64,000 nt of DNA from CAZJUR01 sp964549525 (GTDB lineage Bacteria; Patescibacteriota; Saccharimonadia; Saccharimonadales; Saccharimonadaceae). The stretch covers positions 1 through 64,000 of the forward strand of contig CAZJUR010000002.1 of the NCBI GenBank assembly GCA_964549525.1, given 5' to 3'. Positions within the stretch are counted from its first letter, which is position 1. Every line of letters starts with the position of its first letter. Below the pieces are notes generated by a model that searched no databases, was not told the origin of the DNA, and worked only from the letters and a program-made list of their open reading frames with translations. Positions 25,993-34,625 of the stretch are shown here, in pieces. A program made the position numbers and the translations under genes.

Positions 25993-27240
25993 ATGATACA
26001 AAAAATTCTAAAACGCTTTTTAAGAAAAACGCATGTTTGGCGGCATGTAGGTTTTGCTGAGTTAGCCGAACTATACATTTCCCGGATGTTACGAGTACTC
26101 GCCATGCAACTCATGATTGGCTTTACCACCATATACCTTTATCAACTTGGCTATTCGTTACTTTTTATTATTTTAGCGTGGCTCGCATACTTCATTATCC
26201 GATTTTTATACACCCCGCTTGTTGCCATTACCATAGCTCGATATGGACCAAAGCACGGTACCCTTATCAGTAATATTACGTTGATTATCGGGACAATGGG
26301 AATTATTTTAGTACCACAGTATGGAACAGCCAGTTTATTGTTGTACCTCATTTTTGCGAGTTATTCACGCAGTCTCTATGACGTGTGCTATCTCGTTGAG
26401 TTTTCAAAGGTTAAACACATTCATCATGCCGGCAAAGAAATCGGCTTCATGCAAATTGTAGAACGTGTTATGGGGATTGCTTCACCAATTATCGGTGGTT
26501 TAATTGCCTTATGGTTTGGTCCGCAAGCCATGTTAGTTTTTGGCGCGTTTTTAATGGTTATTGCAGCTGCTCCACTGTTTTTCACCGCCGAACCAGTCAA
26601 AGTACAGCAGCGCATTACCTTGCGTCATTTTAATGTTCGATCAACGTATCGAGCAATGATTGCAAATATTGGAATTGGGGTTGATAATAATTTAACTGGC
26701 GTGGTGTGGAATACCTTTGTGGGAATCATTATTTTAAATGGTCAAAACAATGCGGTATATCTCCAACTTGGTGGATTGATGAGTGTCTCGGTCATAGCTT
26801 CGATGGTAGCCGCTTATTGGTATGGAAAGTTGGTCGATCGTTATCATGGGAAAGCCCTACTCTATACTGGAACGATCGGCAATACACTGCTACATATGCT
26901 ACGGCCATTTATTGGATCGCCGCTTCAAGTTGGTGGCGCAAATGTTATGAATGAAGCAGTTACAACTGCGTATACCCTGCCAGCTACTCGAAGTATCTTT
27001 GAAGTAGCAGATGGTCTACCAGGCTATCGAATCGTCTTTATGGCCGTAATGTCGGGTACGATGGTGCTTGGCGACATTATTGTCATGGCAGTTCTGGCAT
27101 TATTTTTACTGGTATATGATGACAAAACTGCCATGCAATACACCTTTTGGGTGCTTGGACCGGCTATCCTATTAATTAGTCTGCATGCACATACACTATA
27201 CAAGCGTGGTATTTTTACGCGATTTATACATCGGGTATAA
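25993..27240 (+). CDS. Major facilitator superfamily (MFS)-like transporter
   Basis: 415 aa with about 12 hydrophobic segments in two halves joined by a short loop near residue 200. Substrate-specific motifs were not recognised; IARYGPKHGTLIS resembles the MFS loop 2-3 motif. Probably a permease or exporter. Divergent from murC, with a TAGAAT-like box in the shared intergenic region. Confidence 0.65.
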   Translation: MIQKILKRFLRKTHVWRHVGFAELAELYISRMLRVLAMQLMIGFTTIYLYQLGYSLLFIILAWLAYFIIRFLYTPLVAITIARYGPKHGTLISNITLIIGTMGIILVPQYGTASLLLYLIFASYSRSLYDVCYLVEFSKVKHIHHAGKEIGFMQIVERVMGIASPIIGGLIALWFGPQAMLVFGAFLMVIAAAPLFFTAEPVKVQQRITLRHFNVRSTYRAMIANIGIGVDNNLTGVVWNTFVGIIILNGQNNAVYLQLGGLMSVSVIASMVAAYWYGKLVDRYHGKALLYTGTIGNTLLHMLRPFIGSPLQVGGANVMNEAVTTAYTLPATRSIFEVADGLPGYRIVFMAVMSGTMVLGDIIVMAVLALFLLVYDDKTAMQYTFWVLGPAILLISLHAHTLYKRGIFTRFIHRV

Positions 27241-27247
27241 TAGCCAT

Positions 27248-27907
27248 ATGTATACGCGGTGGGAGGTGCCAAAAAAAAATCGTACCATTAAGAAATGGCT
27301 TCAATGGCTAAAAAAGGCTAAAACCTGGCAATTGACACTGGTACTTATTTTACTCTGCTTACCGACAGCCACTTTTTTACGAATGAATAATCTCGAAATG
27401 GTTGAACGCCGAGATGCTGTTATTGCAGCTGATAAAACTGGTGATGCAGCACAGATACAGCGCAGCATTTTGCTCCTGCAGAAGTATGTTTCACATCATA
27501 TGAACACCTCTCTGGGTAAAGGGATTGATCTCAAAGAATCATACAATCGAGATCGGGAAGTCGCTATCCAAAAAGCTGCTCAGCAAGGGAATCCGCAAAG
27601 TGAAGCATACCAGAAAGCAAGTATTGAGTGCCGCGCTCGCTGGCAAGGAAGTGCAGCTTCATTTCGAAATGATTATGTCAAATGCGTTGAAGATGCGGTT
27701 GCAAATCTTCCGTCTCAGCAACAGACGGAACTTGAATTACCACGCGCTGCAGCCTATCGATATAATTTTGCATCACCAGTTTTATCATTTGATATAGCTG
27801 GATTATTCGTTATATTATGCCTGATTATTTTTATGTTGATTGTGACACGATTACTACTGTTTTATACCTTAAAAAGCATCTTATTGATACGAAAAAAGTC
27901 CCTATAA
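27248..27907 (+). CDS. Bitopic membrane protein of unknown function
   Basis: 219 aa from ATG 27248, preferred because TATAAT (27236-27241, overlapping the upstream stop codon) ends 6 nt before it; longer in-frame starts lie inside the MFS gene. Transmembrane segments are at about residues 29-45 and 182-207; between them is a charged, helical domain of about 130 residues with two Cys. No family recognised. Confidence 0.6.
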   Translation: MYTRWEVPKKNRTIKKWLQWLKKAKTWQLTLVLILLCLPTATFLRMNNLEMVERRDAVIAADKTGDAAQIQRSILLLQKYVSHHMNTSLGKGIDLKESYNRDREVAIQKAAQQGNPQSEAYQKASIECRARWQGSAASFRNDYVKCVEDAVANLPSQQQTELELPRAAAYRYNFASPVLSFDIAGLFVILCLIIFMLIVTRLLLFYTLKSILLIRKKSL

Positions 27908-27911
27908 AGTG

Positions 27912-27940
27912 TTGACATTGCTGATTCAACAGGGTAGGCT
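27912..27940 (+). promoter_or_regulatory. Promoter of the 68-aa gene
   Basis: TTGACA (27912-27917), a 17-nt spacer and TAGGCT (27935-27940). The gene behind it has a classical leader with an AAGGAGG site, unlike many genes here. Confidence 0.6.
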
Positions 27941-27977
27941 AAACATCGTAGCCATTAAATGATAAGGAGGAGAGACT

Positions 27978-28184
27978 ATGGCAGCATATAAGCACACTAA
28001 TTCAAAAGGGGTAACATATTACCTACACAAAAAAGACGTTCAACTTCGTGGTGGAAAAAACCAAACCATCTATTTCTTTGCAAAAAAGGCAAATAACGAA
28101 AAAGGTGATGCATGTGACCTTCCAAGCGATCGCAGCGTCCAAGAGAATCCGCGCAACGGCTTCTTAACTCTTAAAAAGAAATAG
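27978..28184 (+). CDS. 68-aa conserved protein of a type seen in CPR genomes
   Basis: A small basic protein: AAYKHTNSKGVTYYLHKKDV, then LRGGKNQTIYFFAKK and ENPRNGFLTLKKK. I recall similar short proteins in Patescibacteria; no function is known to me. It has its own strong promoter, an AAGGAGGAG ribosome-binding site 7 nt before ATG and a terminator downstream, suggesting high expression as a single gene. Confidence 0.7.
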   Translation: MAAYKHTNSKGVTYYLHKKDVQLRGGKNQTIYFFAKKANNEKGDACDLPSDRSVQENPRNGFLTLKKK

Positions 28185-28263
28185 TCAATTTCTACAACAC
28201 CGAAATGGTTGCAGCTAGTAGGCGAAAGCGGTATGCTAGTAAGCAAACAAACAGGTGCTAAAA

Positions 28264-28293
28264 ATACCCCGACTTACATAGTCGGGGTTTTTA
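28264..28293 (+). terminator. Rho-independent terminator
   Basis: The stem CCCCGAC (28267-28273) with GTCGGGG (28281-28287), loop TTACATA and a following T tract. It ends the transcript of the 68-aa gene about 80 nt after its stop codon. The 80 nt between hold a repeated GCTAGTA motif but no other structure I could support. Confidence 0.85.
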
Positions 28294-28335
28294 GTTTATT
28301 GTTAGACAAAGTGTGTTACACTAGTCGTGATAATC

Positions 28336-29088
28336 ATGAGCATGGTAGAAGTATCTGGTTTAAAAAAGCAGTATGACGACCGTTATGTCGTAGATAATAT
28401 TAGTTTTTCAGTAAAAAAAGGCGAAATTTTTGGGATTTTAGGTCCCAATGGCGCAGGAAAAACGACCACGCTTGAAATGATGGAAGCTCTACGGCCGATT
28501 GATGGTGGAAAGGTAACTATTGGTGGGATCGATGTTGCAGAGAATCCCTATAAAATTCGACGGATTATTGGGGTTCAGCCACAAACCCCGAGTTTTCAGG
28601 ATAAGACGCGTTTAACGGAACTACTACATCTTTTTGCCTCAGCCTATGGCGAACAAGTTGACGCGCTCAAAAAGCTCCAAGACGTCCAATTAGAAGATAA
28701 GGCAAGAAACTATGTGGAGGAGCTTTCGGGCGGTCAAAAACAGCGTTTTTCTATAGCAGCCGCGCTTGTCCATAATCCCAAAGTTTTCTTTTTAGATGAG
28801 CCCACCACCGGTCTCGATCCACAAGCTCGTCGAAATCTATGGGAGCTCATTAAAAATATTAAGAAACAAGGTGTCACGGTAATTATGACGACGCACTACA
28901 TGGATGAAGCTGAATTATTGTGCGATCGAATTGCCATTATGGATGATGGTAAAATTATCGCCGAAGAAACACCTAAGAACCTCGTTAATCAACTACTACA
29001 CAGAGGCTTTAAAAAAGAACAGCGTGTCGAACAAGCCAATCTTGAAGACGTGTTTATTGATCTAACCGGAAAGGCGTTGCGGGATTAA
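28336..29088 (+). CDS. ABC transporter ATP-binding protein (ABC-2 type, second system)
   Basis: About 250 aa. Walker A GPNGAGKTT, signature ELSGGQKQRFS, Walker B VFFLDEPTTGLDPQ, and MTTHYMDEAE. Typical of ABC-2 exporters. ATG 28336 is chosen over GTG 28327 and ATG 28342; TACACT at 28317-28322 is the likely -10 box, so the exact start is uncertain by a few codons. The permease gene follows after 2 bp. Confidence 0.88.
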   Translation: MSMVEVSGLKKQYDDRYVVDNISFSVKKGEIFGILGPNGAGKTTTLEMMEALRPIDGGKVTIGGIDVAENPYKIRRIIGVQPQTPSFQDKTRLTELLHLFASAYGEQVDALKKLQDVQLEDKARNYVEELSGGQKQRFSIAAALVHNPKVFFLDEPTTGLDPQARRNLWELIKNIKKQGVTVIMTTHYMDEAELLCDRIAIMDDGKIIAEETPKNLVNQLLHRGFKKEQRVEQANLEDVFIDLTGKALRD

Positions 29089-29090
29089 TT

Positions 29091-30197
29091 ATGCAATCAC
29101 TACGTACTATTTGGACATTTGCAACCATTGACATCAAGCGATCATTTCGCGACCTGGTAGCGGTGTTTTTTATTTTTATATTCCCTCTGATATTCCTGTT
29201 TGTTTTCGGTGGTATTTTCGGTAAGTCAAACGAAACAAATTTCCGAGTAGTAGTTTTAAATAATGCTAATAACTCATTTACCAAATCATTTATAAAAGAA
29301 ATGAAGAAAGAAAAGTTTCTTGAGATTAAGAATGATATAAAAACGCTTAATGATGCAAAAGAAAAGATGAAACGTGGGGAGCTAGACGCGGTTATTCGTC
29401 TACCAAAGGGATTCGGTGAAGTAAAGGCGCCACAGCAATTCCCGAGCGGACAAGCTGAAGTATTGTACTCACAAAATAATGAAACATCAGGGCAAACTCT
29501 CGCCTCTATCTTAGACGGCGTTTTTAAAGGCATCAATCAAGGTATCACCGGTGCGCCGACGCCTTTCACCGTCAAGGCTATTTCTACCAAAGAAAAAGGC
29601 TTATCTCAGTTTGACTACGTTTTCTCTGGACTGCTCGGTTTTTCTATTCTGAGTCTTGGTATCTTTGGACCAACTAGCGTATTTCCTCGTATGAAGCAAA
29701 ACGGTATCTTGCGGCGCTACCACACGACCACTCTCAAGGTGTGGCAATATTTCACCGCCAATGCAATTTCGCAAATGTTTGTGGGTGTTCTGTCGGTTGC
29801 CTTAATGTTTGTAGTCGCGTTATCCATCTTTAAGCTCAACATGCGAGGTGACTATCTGAGCCTACTCTTTGTCGTGCTTCTTGGTACGGCCACAATGTTC
29901 GGCATAGGGTTAGCAGTAGGTGGGTGGGCGAAAAATGAAAATCAAGCAGCTCCGCTAGCAAATCTCGTCTCATTTCCTATGATGTTTCTCAGTGGAACAT
30001 TTTTCCCAAAATTTCTCATGCCCGAATGGCTGCAAACCGTCGCTTCAATACTCCCGCTCACACCTATCAATGATGCATTGAGGTTAATTGTGACAGAAGG
30101 TAAAACATTGTTTGAATTACAAAACGAGCTCTTGATTATCGGGGCGTGGTTTATTGCAATTTACTTAATTGCCTTTAAAGTATTTCGCTGGGAATAA
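29091..30197 (+). CDS. ABC-2 type transporter permease with large extracytoplasmic domain
   Basis: 368 aa. One N-terminal membrane segment, an extracytoplasmic domain of about 120 residues (residues 45-170), then five more segments. FPMMFLSGTFFPKFLMPEWL near the C-terminus is the typical ABC-2 permease loop. This YhfR/LinB-like layout is common in exporters of lipids, peptides or drugs. It pairs with the upstream ATPase. Confidence 0.87.
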   Translation: MQSLRTIWTFATIDIKRSFRDLVAVFFIFIFPLIFLFVFGGIFGKSNETNFRVVVLNNANNSFTKSFIKEMKKEKFLEIKNDIKTLNDAKEKMKRGELDAVIRLPKGFGEVKAPQQFPSGQAEVLYSQNNETSGQTLASILDGVFKGINQGITGAPTPFTVKAISTKEKGLSQFDYVFSGLLGFSILSLGIFGPTSVFPRMKQNGILRRYHTTTLKVWQYFTANAISQMFVGVLSVALMFVVALSIFKLNMRGDYLSLLFVVLLGTATMFGIGLAVGGWAKNENQAAPLANLVSFPMMFLSGTFFPKFLMPEWLQTVASILPLTPINDALRLIVTEGKTLFELQNELLIIGAWFIAIYLIAFKVFRWE

Positions 30198-30212
30198 AAG
30201 TAGACGTGTCAA

Positions 30213-30288
30213 TGGTGGGGGTGGCTGGGATCGAACCAGCGACCAACAGGTTATGAGCCCGCTGCTCTAACCGCTGAGCTACACCCCC
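30213..30288 (-). tRNA. tRNA with CAT anticodon, probably tRNA-Ile2 (lysidine type)
   Basis: Minus strand, acceptor GGGGGTG (5' end at 30288) pairing with CACCCCC, then A and encoded CCA. The anticodon loop is CTCATAA. The D-loop (CAGCGGTTAGAGCAG) and variable/T-arm (TTGGTCGCTGGTTC) resemble E. coli tRNA-Ile2 more than elongator tRNA-Met. A separate elongator Met candidate and an initiator are nearby, and tilS is encoded at 36609, supporting the Ile2 call. Confidence 0.8.
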
Positions 30289-30352
30289 GCACCATAGGCT
30301 CTATTGTAACAAATTTCCCCCCTATGTAGTAGCTTTGATACAATAGCTAGGT

Positions 30353-30757
30353 ATGATCAAATCGCTCCGTCATTTGTTTAAAAAGCTATACTCGCTCGAG
30401 AATATTATTTTATGCGTCGCGGTCGTAATTGCGCTCAGCTGGGTGTGGGGAACGATGGATACCTTGCAAAATAATTTTCGTTTACAAGGTCAAGTCAACG
30501 GACTGACGGAAGAAGTAGCTAAAAGTAAGCTAGAAGCTGATACATTAGCCTTAGAGAATCAGTATTACGCTAGTGACGAATATCTAGAGCTACAAGCCCG
30601 CGAAAGATTAAATAAAGCTGCGCCTGGCGAACATCTGCTGCTACTACCGCCCAATACCCCTTTGCAAACCGAAGAAAAAGTAGAGAAGGGGATTCTAGCA
30701 ATAAAAACTACCAATAATTTTCAAGCATGGCTAAACTTCTTTTTTGGTAAAAAATAA
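30353..30757 (+). CDS. ftsB: FtsB/DivIC-family cell division protein
   Basis: 134 aa. An N-terminal transmembrane segment (ENIILCVAVVIALSWVWG) is followed by a coiled coil (residues about 40-75) and the conserved patch YLELQARERLNKAAPGEHLLLL, which matches the region after the coiled coil in FtsB/DivIC proteins. It would be a bitopic divisome component. TACAAT (30339-30344) ends 8 nt before ATG. Confidence 0.8.
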   Translation: MIKSLRHLFKKLYSLENIILCVAVVIALSWVWGTMDTLQNNFRLQGQVNGLTEEVAKSKLEADTLALENQYYASDEYLELQARERLNKAAPGEHLLLLPPNTPLQTEEKVEKGILAIKTTNNFQAWLNFFFGKK

Positions 30758-30771
30758 CATTTACTCATTTA

Positions 30772-30789
30772 TTGTCCCGATCGGGACAA
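30772..30789. promoter_or_regulatory. CCCGATCGGG palindrome, copy 1 (upstream of initiator tRNA)
   Basis: TTGTCCCGATCGGGACAA, an 18-bp perfect palindrome 64 bp before the initiator tRNA gene. GATGTATA follows 4 nt after the palindrome, as at copy 2. Probably an operator; the binding protein is inferred to be the PaaX/Cas2-like protein at 42827, since two copies flank that gene. Confidence 0.65.
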
Positions 30790-30853
30790 AATAGATGTAT
30801 ACGGAGCAGGTGATTGCTTCAATCAATATAATATGCTATGATACTAATTACGG

Positions 30854-30932
<79 letters not shown>

Positions 30933-30944
30933 GATAGACTTTTC

Positions 30945-30965
30945 AAAGACCGAAAGGTCTTTTTT
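30945..30965 (+). terminator. Rho-independent terminator of initiator tRNA
   Basis: AAAGACC (30945-30951), loop GAAA and GGTCTTT (30956-30962), continuing into a T run ending at 30965. Confidence 0.88.
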
Positions 30966-30982
30966 GATTCTGGATATTATCT

Positions 30983-31711
30983 CTAATTAAATTTTATATT
31001 TGATTCAACTATTTTTTCAATATCTAAAATAATTTCCTCATCAGCATCGCTACTGATTATGTATACTATATCTCCTCTTTGAAATGCTACGTAGCTTGGT
31101 CTAAATAGGCCACCTATTCGAGATGTATATTTGATGGCTTTGTTATCTGCAAAAGTAATAGTCTCTTCAATTACTCCGTCAACGGAATTATTATCAATGT
31201 CGATACCATAATTTTTCATAAATTCTTTAAATTGATCTGGTGTGGATAGGTGTTCATCATTTAAAGTCTTGATAGCACGAATTTCAACCGGCGGGGCATT
31301 AGAAGGCAAGGCAATCAAGCCTCCATCTCTTATGCCAATTTGAATATTTGTCTCAATCGAGCCTTCGCCACCACCATCCATTTTCTGAATGACACCAAGC
31401 CAGTTTGGTAATTCTAGGCTAAATTTACCAATTAGTGCATTATAGGTTGTACTTTCCTTAGATTTATCTACTTCTGTATATAGCTCATCAACTTGAGATG
31501 CTTTGAACAGACTAATTTCTTTAGATTCAACTGGTTTGCTTTCCTCGACAATACTCTGAGTAGATTTTTTAGACCCTATTTGATTATTTTTTTCATTCAA
31601 ATAAAGTATGCCAAGAGTCACAGTACTTCCTAGAAGTATGATTGCGATTAAACTTACGATAACCATCGGTATTTTTGATTTCTTTTTTTCTATATTGTAA
31701 CTAGGCTCCAT
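30983..31711 (-). CDS. Membrane-anchored extracytoplasmic protein of unknown function
   Basis: 242 aa. A short cytoplasmic tail, one transmembrane segment at about residues 15-36 (VIVSLIAIILLGSTVTLGIL), a Ser/Lys/Glu-rich linker and a globular domain from about residue 85 onward. The gene is AT-rich. AAGGAG precedes the ATG at suitable spacing. No family recognised; the fold could be one of the PsbP/LpqN-like small lipoprotein domains, but the sequence alone does not show it. Confidence 0.6.
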   Translation of the reverse strand: MEPSYNIEKKKSKIPMVIVSLIAIILLGSTVTLGILYLNEKNNQIGSKKSTQSIVEESKPVESKEISLFKASQVDELYTEVDKSKESTTYNALIGKFSLELPNWLGVIQKMDGGGEGSIETNIQIGIRDGGLIALPSNAPPVEIRAIKTLNDEHLSTPDQFKEFMKNYGIDIDNNSVDGVIEETITFADNKAIKYTSRIGGLFRPSYVAFQRGDIVYIISSDADEEIILDIEKIVESNIKFN

Positions 31712-31741
31712 ACTGTCATTCTCCTTTATTTTATTTAATTA

Positions 31742-33106
31742 TCATATTTTACTACAAGCAATTCTTACAGATTCGCTCCAGCTAGGAAAAGCATGTAAAG
31801 TTTGTGCTATATCTTCAGCAGTGAGACTGAGTTGTATCGCTAGAGTTAGTTCATGCACAGCTTCTCCAGCGTGAGGTGCCATAATGGTTGCACCCAGCAG
31901 TCGTTTGGTTTTTTTATCAGCAAGTATTTTTACAAACCCATCGTGTAGGTGTGTAATCTGCGAGCGCCCAATAACACTGAGTGGAACAACGACTTTGTGG
32001 TATTCCAGATCACGCTTGATGAGATCGTCTTCACTATAGCCTACCGATGCAATTTCTGGGTACAGGTATGTCATGCGAGGTACGGCGGTGTATTGAGGAG
32101 CAATAAGATTTTTTTGTAATATATTATGAGCTACAACTCTTCCCTCCATCAGGGCAACGTGTGTTAAACCAAAGCCACCAAGTACATCACCAGCGGCGAA
32201 TATATGTTTCTGGCTGGTTTGTAAATGATTATTCACTTCTATGCCACGTGGTGTATACGATACCTGCGCATTTTCTAAGCCGATATCCACACGGGGCGAC
32301 TTTCCACTTGCTACGAGTATTTCATCGGCTCGCACGGATCTTTCATCATGGCCTCTTATAAAGTGAATTCGTTTACCTAAACCATCTTTAGAAATGCGGA
32401 GAACGCGGGTAGTCAGTAGAGCGGTAACTCCATTTTTTTCACGTAGTATCTTCTCAGCCATTTCGCCCGCTTCTTCGTCCTCACGCGGCAGAAGTCGGGG
32501 AGCAATTTCAGAAATATACACCTTAGTACCAAAAATACTATACAACCGTGCAAATTCTAGACCAGTCGAACCGCCACCGATGATAAAAAGACTTTTTGGC
32601 GGACGAATAATATCAATAATTGTATCAGGGGTATGATAGCCAATTTTATGTAGTCCTTCAATCTCCGGAATTGTCCATTCTGCGCCAGTCGCTATGACAA
32701 TATAAGAGCTCGAAATATGTCGACGATTCACGGATATTTCATGAGGCGAAAGAAAATGCGCTTGCCCAATGATGACATGAACACCGAGTGAATCATAATA
32801 TCGTTTATTACCGCTATCGCCCACTCGTTTGACGACCTTGTCTTTATAGGCAGCAATGGTAGGGTAATTGTAGCCCATCGCTCCAGAGCGAATACCAAAG
32901 GGCATCGCTTGTTTAGCTTGTTCATAAATATGCCCAATATGCATGAGACTTTGCGTAGGAATATCACCAAAATTTGCTGAATCACCCCCTAGTTTATGCG
33001 ATTCAATCAAAAGTACTCGCTTACCAGCTCGCGCAACTAATGCAGCTGCAATTGAGCCAGCAGCTCCCGATCCAATCACGATCAAATCATAATCATATTT
33101 TGCCAT
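31742..33106 (-). CDS. FAD-dependent oxidoreductase of the disulfide-reductase family, lacking the redox disulfide
   Basis: 454 aa with the MerA/Lpd layout: FAD site IVIGSGAAGSIAAAL, NAD(P) site SLFIIGGGSTGLEFARL, ILVASGKSPRV, HIFAAGDVLGG and a C-terminal dimerisation domain. The usual CxxxxC in GGxCxxxGCxP is here GGDSANFGDIP, with Ser43 and Asp48 in place of both Cys. The C-terminal AHPTLSE-type motif reads AFPSWSE, so the catalytic His is also lost. Not a conventional disulfide or mercuric reductase. It is the last gene of a three-gene minus-strand operon and overlaps the ATP-cone gene by 1 bp. Confidence 0.8.
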   Translation of the reverse strand: MAKYDYDLIVIGSGAAGSIAAALVARAGKRVLLIESHKLGGDSANFGDIPTQSLMHIGHIYEQAKQAMPFGIRSGAMGYNYPTIAAYKDKVVKRVGDSGNKRYYDSLGVHVIIGQAHFLSPHEISVNRRHISSSYIVIATGAEWTIPEIEGLHKIGYHTPDTIIDIIRPPKSLFIIGGGSTGLEFARLYSIFGTKVYISEIAPRLLPREDEEAGEMAEKILREKNGVTALLTTRVLRISKDGLGKRIHFIRGHDERSVRADEILVASGKSPRVDIGLENAQVSYTPRGIEVNNHLQTSQKHIFAAGDVLGGFGLTHVALMEGRVVAHNILQKNLIAPQYTAVPRMTYLYPEIASVGYSEDDLIKRDLEYHKVVVPLSVIGRSQITHLHDGFVKILADKKTKRLLGATIMAPHAGEAVHELTLAIQLSLTAEDIAQTLHAFPSWSESVRIACSKI

Positions 33107-33384
33107 TACAACATCTCCCGATCGTTACTATACATATACGCAGCATCTGGGTGATATGAAGCTAAATAACGACTCGCCATGCGACGAATGTCTTGAGCTG
33201 TTACTTCAGTCTTGGTCGCAAGCCATGTAAGAATATGTTCACAGACGTGTTGAGCCGTGAGGTGAGCATCTCCCTCTAATGATCGAACTGACCGACAAGC
33301 TGCCACAACGGATTGATGAAGCCGTAGTGGATCAAATCGCTCGCTCATAGCAGTATTTTGTCGATGTGTCACATATACGTTCAT
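33106..33384 (-). CDS. Stand-alone ATP-cone domain protein
   Basis: 92 aa. FDPLRLHQSVVAACRS, HLTAQHVCEHILTWL and TAQDIRRMASRYLASYHPDAA match the ATP-cone fold found in NrdR and at the N-terminus of ribonucleotide reductases, but no zinc ribbon or catalytic domain is attached. It may sense nucleotides. ATG 33384 gives an ATGA overlap with the upstream gene and sits behind a GGAGG-like site; a GTG 9 nt further upstream is possible. Confidence 0.65.
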   Translation of the reverse strand: MNVYVTHRQNTAMSERFDPLRLHQSVVAACRSVRSLEGDAHLTAQHVCEHILTWLATKTEVTAQDIRRMASRYLASYHPDAAYMYSNDREML

Positions 33385-34097
33385 ATTCCCCACCCTCCAT
33401 CGATGACTTTATCTACGTAGATATATATTCCGAGAAGCATCAGGCCGCTTCCCGCACAGTATTGCAAAAATCGTTTATTTTGTTCACGCCACTGCTGAAT
33501 AGTGCTTAATTTATGGCCTGCGCCAACCATTCCGACAATAATGAGTAAGGGCGCTATACTGATACCAACGTAGAGGAGAAGATGTGTGATTTGCAGATGA
33601 TACGGTGTGTCCGAATATAGTGAGTAGAGTACCGCAGTAAACAAAGGGCCAATAATAAAAGGAAATTCGGCTAGTACACAGCCAGCACCAAGCGTAAAAG
33701 CCTCGCCGGTATGTTTGGTTTTCTTCGTGCGTGTGGTGAGATACTCGGCCATTGTTCGTGGTATCCATAGTCCAGTGCCTTTAGGGGTGCGACGAAAATA
33801 AAACAATACGACCATCAAACCTATCAAGCTATTGAGAACAGTTGCTACTCCCCATAGAGATACAGGACTGACGGGAACTAGTAGAAGGGTTAAATAATAT
33901 ACGCCCGCAAACAGCAGTACACTAATACAAAGCGCGCCGCTGACATAGGCTATATTGAGCCGCATTAAGCGAGCAAACGATCGCCCGAGTCCTAGTCCAT
34001 GACCGCTCAGCATTGTCAGTACGCTTACACCGAGCTGGAAACTAGCATGAAGAAGCGCGGCGAAGGCGATAAGCAAAAAGGGTGATTGTGTGATCAT
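33381..34097 (-). CDS. Polytopic membrane protein, DsbD/LysE-like
   Basis: 238 aa from ATG 34097, with about six hydrophobic segments in an arrangement reminiscent of CcdA/DsbD or cytochrome-biogenesis transmembrane proteins (LGAGCVLAEFPFIIGPLFTAV, LLLYVGISIAPLLIIVGM). Cysteines are not placed as in CcdA, so the assignment is weak. An in-frame ATG at 34136 exists, but TATACA at 34111-34116 on this strand would fall between them. First gene of the operon with the ATP-cone and flavoprotein genes. Confidence 0.55.
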   Translation of the reverse strand: MITQSPFLLIAFAALLHASFQLGVSVLTMLSGHGLGLGRSFARLMRLNIAYVSGALCISVLLFAGVYYLTLLLVPVSPVSLWGVATVLNSLIGLMVVLFYFRRTPKGTGLWIPRTMAEYLTTRTKKTKHTGEAFTLGAGCVLAEFPFIIGPLFTAVLYSLYSDTPYHLQITHLLLYVGISIAPLLIIVGMVGAGHKLSTIQQWREQNKRFLQYCAGSGLMLLGIYIYVDKVIDGGWGI

Positions 34098-34190
34098 AAT
34101 GTTTGTCTTTTGTATACTCTTGTATCTTAAAATCATACCACATACCGCTTATGTTGGTCAAAAGGTATACCTTCTCTGTATAAGTAAGTA

Positions 34191-34219
34191 TTGACTTTTT
34201 ATATTGTTTATGCTAATAT
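34191..34219 (+). promoter_or_regulatory. Promoter of the 49-aa gene
   Basis: TTGACT (34191-34196), 17-nt spacer, TAATAT (34214-34219). Confidence 0.6.
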
Positions 34220-34268
34220 TGAATTATAAGCACATAAAACAAAAAATATACAAGGGGAACTAATCCAC

Positions 34269-34418
34269 ATGGAAGCTACACAAGGAAGTATCGAAGCCGT
34301 CACCATGAGTGAGATTTTGGGACTTGATACTTGGAATCAAGAGCGCACGAGCGAACAGCTACAATCATTTATCGACCGTCGACACGAAGCCATTCAAGAC
34401 GTAGAAGATAACGAATAA
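34269..34418 (+). CDS. 49-aa acidic protein of unknown function
   Basis: A short reading frame with a good promoter and an AGGGGAA ribosome-binding site about 10 nt before ATG. The protein (MEATQGSIEAVTMSEILGLD, then NQERTSEQLQSFIDRRHEAI, ending VEDNE) is acidic, probably helical, and has no membrane segment. No homologue recognised. A tRNA gene follows, so it may be a real single-gene unit. Confidence 0.5.
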   Translation: MEATQGSIEAVTMSEILGLDTWNQERTSEQLQSFIDRRHEAIQDVEDNE

Positions 34419-34489
34419 GCTTTTCCGCGACGCACTATCTCTGTTATAATAAATGGGATTTCTTCGTAAAAGCACATCGATATCATTAT

Positions 34490-34566
34490 GGCAGCGTAGC
34501 TCAGTTGGTTAGAGCGCAGGACTCATAAGCCTGAGGTCACTGGTTCAATCCCAGTCGCTGCTACCA
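34490..34566 (+). tRNA. tRNA-Met elongator (CAT)
   Basis: GGCAGCG pairs with CGCTGCT (G1:T72 wobble at the end), discriminator A and encoded CCA (34564-34566). The D-arm AGCTCAGTTGGTTAGAGC and anticodon loop CTCATAA match elongator tRNA-Met. TATAAT at 34445-34450 is a probable -10 box. Confidence 0.88.
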
Positions 34567-34574
34567 TATAACAC

Positions 34575-34601
34575 CCCTCGTTTGAGGGCTCTTCTTTTTT
34601 T
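34575..34601 (+). terminator. Rho-independent terminator of tRNA-Met
   Basis: CCCTC (34575-34579), loop GTTT, GAGGG (34584-34588), then CTCTTC and a run of seven T. Confidence 0.85.
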
Positions 34602-34625
34602 GTAAAACCGGCGTATAATAAACTA

